Source: Glandiceps talaboti
Lineage: Eukaryota > Hemichordata > Enteropneusta > Spengelidae
Direction: 5' to 3'
DNA: 64,000 bases
Assembly (NCBI RefSeq): GCF_964340395.1
Contig: NC_135565.1
Coordinates: 16,315,709-16,379,708 of the forward strand
A program made the position numbers and the translations under genes. Below are positions 61,505-64,000 of this stretch, one piece after another. The notes beneath the pieces are model-generated. The model ran no database searches and was not told where the DNA came from. It saw only the letters and a list, made by a program, of their open reading frames with translations. The first letter of the stretch is position 1, and each line of letters opens with the position of its first letter.

Positions 61505-61830
61505 ACAAGGCACAGAGGTGGTCTAACAACGAAAATGCAAATTAGGCAATCATTAAAATAATATAGTAGGAAGCAATGTCATGCCGCGATTAAATGATGC
61601 CAGAATAGATTTGCATGTATTTATGATTTGACTGCAGGCAGAGAACCAACACAGAAAGCTTACCCATGGAACTGCAAATTAGGCATTTATTAATGCAATA
61701 CAGTACCAAGTAAGGACATTCGTAGATTGAAGGATAGCTTTGCATGTATAGGATTTCACCGCGAATAACCAACACAAGTGGTCTACGCATGACAGTACAA
61801 ATTAGTCAACCATTAACATAAAAGTAGGCA
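61505..61830. repeat. Diverged tandem repeat, about 125-137 bp period
   Basis: TGCAAATTAGGCAATCATTA (61536), TGCAAATTAGGCATTTATTA (61673) and TACAAATTAGTCAACCATTA (61796) each end a unit beginning with CCAACACA-like sequence, with GATTTGCATGTATTTATGAT / GCTTTGCATGTATAGGATTT in between. An eroded relative with ATGCAAATTAGATCATTAAG lies near 61130. Confidence 0.75.
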
Positions 61831-62262
61831 ATGGCAATCCGAGATAACTATTTTATTAATAGTAGTACTAGTTTGGCAATATGTCCTGTAGAACAAACGT
61901 TTTATTATAATTTATGCTTTTATCGCTTTTGTATTCGCTTAGTTCAAAACAAATTATTCACACATTGACATATATCGAACTCATTAATCGGACCACATAA
62001 CAAGATATGTTTCACCCCATCACCTAGAAAAACCTATTACACTTTCATGAAACATATATAAACAAGAAATAAATGATTGTCCTTGCCAGAATTATTTTAA
62101 AAGTTGTAAGAAAAGACAAAATAACTGTAATATAAACCCCTTTGTTTTCGTATGGTGTCTCATATAAAGTTAAATTAATTTATGTTAACCTTTGAACCTG
62201 TAAAGTTTATGAGGTATTGAAATGTAACGAAAGGCCAGTGGCCTAGTTTATGCAAATAAACA
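61831..62262. other. Non-coding, nothing identified
   Basis: AT-rich, with no feature that I can support. Confidence 0.45.
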
Positions 62263-62274
62263 GTGATTGGTTGG

Positions 62275-62320
<46 letters not shown>
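62263..62320. repeat. (TGAT)n microsatellite
   Basis: About a dozen TGAT units, preceded by TTGGTTGG. Confidence 0.95.
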
Positions 62321-63000
62321 ATATTAATCGATTATTCTCTTACTAGTTTTAATATGAAATAATAATAGAGCAGAACCCACAGAAACATATTTATTTGTGA
62401 ACAAACTCATTCTAGGCGGTAAAATAAGGATATACTTATTAAAGATTATGCACCCATATTCATTACATGTCATTTTATGATAAGTTAAGATTTGAGAAAA
62501 GTGGAAAATGAAAAATGCTTAAATAATGTTGACATTTTACCCTAAGGTGATGTGTAGAGAAGTGATTGTACAACAAAACTACTTGTGTGAGGTCGGTTAA
62601 TTTGGAATTAGACAGTGCTATTGCCTTCAACTTTTAAACCCAATTGCCAGTGAGGTTAATAGTTGTTTGGGGTTACACTCAGGGGTTACATTGTGCATTA
62701 CTATGAATGGCAGTGTCATTAAGTCGGTATAACAGTCACCGCAACATTTAATACATGTAATTTATTCCTTTTCAGTAAAGATGATTGCGACTGTTTCTTT
62801 TGTTCCCTACTTTCCCGCAAAAGAATATATGACAAATTATCATCGTACAGATTATTACGACAGTTTTTTTTTTATCATTTCTGTTCATTATTTCAGCTTC
62901 ATCACGTGACCCTTGTAGCCATTACTTTTCCACCAATTATTTGCGATTACTTTCTTATTTTTCTGTAATATTTGTCGAAATCTCAATTTTGTTTTCATTT

Positions 63001-63236
63001 CAAGGAAATTATGTTTATTACATCATTGATGTAATGTCGTCATTGCAAAAAATGTTGTTTTTGTAGAAGTTTGATAAAACTTCAATATTTTTTTTTACAT
63101 GAACTAAGAAGATTGTGTTTATCAATTCACAGATGTAAGTGAAAAAATATAGTTTTTTTCTGTAATTGTTGACAAGTCTCAAGTTGATTTTTGACTTGAC
63201 ATAAGAAAACAATACTTATGACTTCAGTGATGTAAT
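63001..63236. repeat. Diverged minisatellite, about 100 bp period
   Basis: Three echoes of an AAGAARATTRTGTTTATNA-like phrase followed by a GATGTAA word: TATGTTTATTACATCATTGA (63010), TGTGTTTATCAATTCACAGA (63115) and CAATACTTATGACTTCAGTG (63210), separated by T-rich spacers. Confidence 0.55.
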
Positions 63237-63864
63237 AATGACTGAAAAAAAGTTGAACAAATTCAAAAAATATCTTCCTCAAAATGTTACCTGTTAGTTT
63301 TTCGTTAGCTAATGTCTGTTGGGAGACAGGGTTAATGTAATACGAGTAACTGTTGATTTTCATTTCTTTGACCAATGTTACTAGGACGACTTATGGTTTC
63401 TGACTATTTCAGACAGGAAATCATTTAATTGCTTTCAGAAAATATTATCCCTGCAATTGCATTTGGCAAATTATTAAACATTAACACAAGAAAACTTCTC
63501 AGCTCTAATGTTAAATGGCTGTTGTGTTTGAACTTCATGTCAAGGGCAATATGAATCACAGATGTAGAATGTTATAAGGGGTATTAATATCAGAACTGGG
63601 GAATGTGGCACATAATTACATCGAGTCACTTTTGAAATTGCATTTCAAAGTGACTGTTTTCATCAATTCGCGTCCAAATGTCAGGGCAGTTTGTTTTTGT
63701 ATTAGAACCGCTCGCTACTTTACCATTAGATGTAACTTATATGTACATACATATACACTTGATGGTTACATTTTGAGATTTTATCTAGAGGTATTGAATA
63801 GAACTGTCTTCAGTGTTATACGGCAGCTTCATACATTTTCCAGTGCATTACATGATATTGTACT

Positions 63865-63928
63865 ACATTACATTACATTACATTACACTGTCATCTTGCA
63901 TTGTTACATTTCATTTCATTTCATTTCA
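63865..63928. repeat. Pentanucleotide tracts (ATTAC)n and (ATTTC)n
   Basis: ACATTACATTACATTACATT at the left and TTTCATTTCATTTCATTTC at the right, about 25 bases apart. Confidence 0.9.
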
Positions 63929-64000
63929 AAAACATGTACGCGGGAGATAACGGTCATTCTTAGATTCGGCTTTAACTTTACGAAACTGTAGATATGCTTA

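Overview
This window looks like nuclear DNA from an invertebrate animal. It is AT-rich, its genes are split by introns with consensus splice sites, it is full of microsatellites and short foldback elements, and its two recognisable genes belong to animal-specific families (vesicular glutamate transporter and Frizzled-type cysteine-rich domain). I cannot name the phylum from sequence alone. A marine invertebrate is plausible, but that is only an inference.

Layout. 1-2626: non-coding, probably intron of the gene whose first coding exon lies at 2627-3001 on the minus strand. That exon encodes a signal peptide, a lysine-rich linker and most of a Frizzled CRD; the rest of the gene should lie beyond the left edge. 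3002-13607: intergenic, with two foldback/MITE-like families, an unclassified repeat with a recurring GGTCTAAAATGGGG-like motif, and several microsatellites. 13608-24088, minus strand: a complete vesicular glutamate transporter gene (SLC17A6/7/8 type). It has eleven coding exons whose phases join without a break into 544 codons plus stop. Its introns carry most of the interesting structure: a 2.4-kb inverted-repeat element in intron 10, a decayed duplicate of the start of exon 8 in intron 7, a GC-AG intron 5, and MITE copies in introns 1, 3 and 9. 24089-64000: about 40 kb with no exon I can defend. It consists of compound tetranucleotide arrays (CATA, CAGA and relatives), dinucleotide arrays (AT, GA), more MITE copies, and many old, diverged local tandem duplications of roughly 90-300 bp.

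The two genes are not obviously linked in function. One product would load glutamate into synaptic vesicles; the other is a secreted or extracellular Wnt-binding-type domain protein. I found no CRISPR array, operon, phage, rRNA or convincing tRNA, and nothing that amounts to a new multi-gene system. The most unusual observations are the microsatellite-ended inverted-repeat element in the last VGLUT intron, the partial exon-8 duplicate, and a dispersed, same-orientation short repeat that forms a small diverged tandem array at 48.0-48.8 kb.
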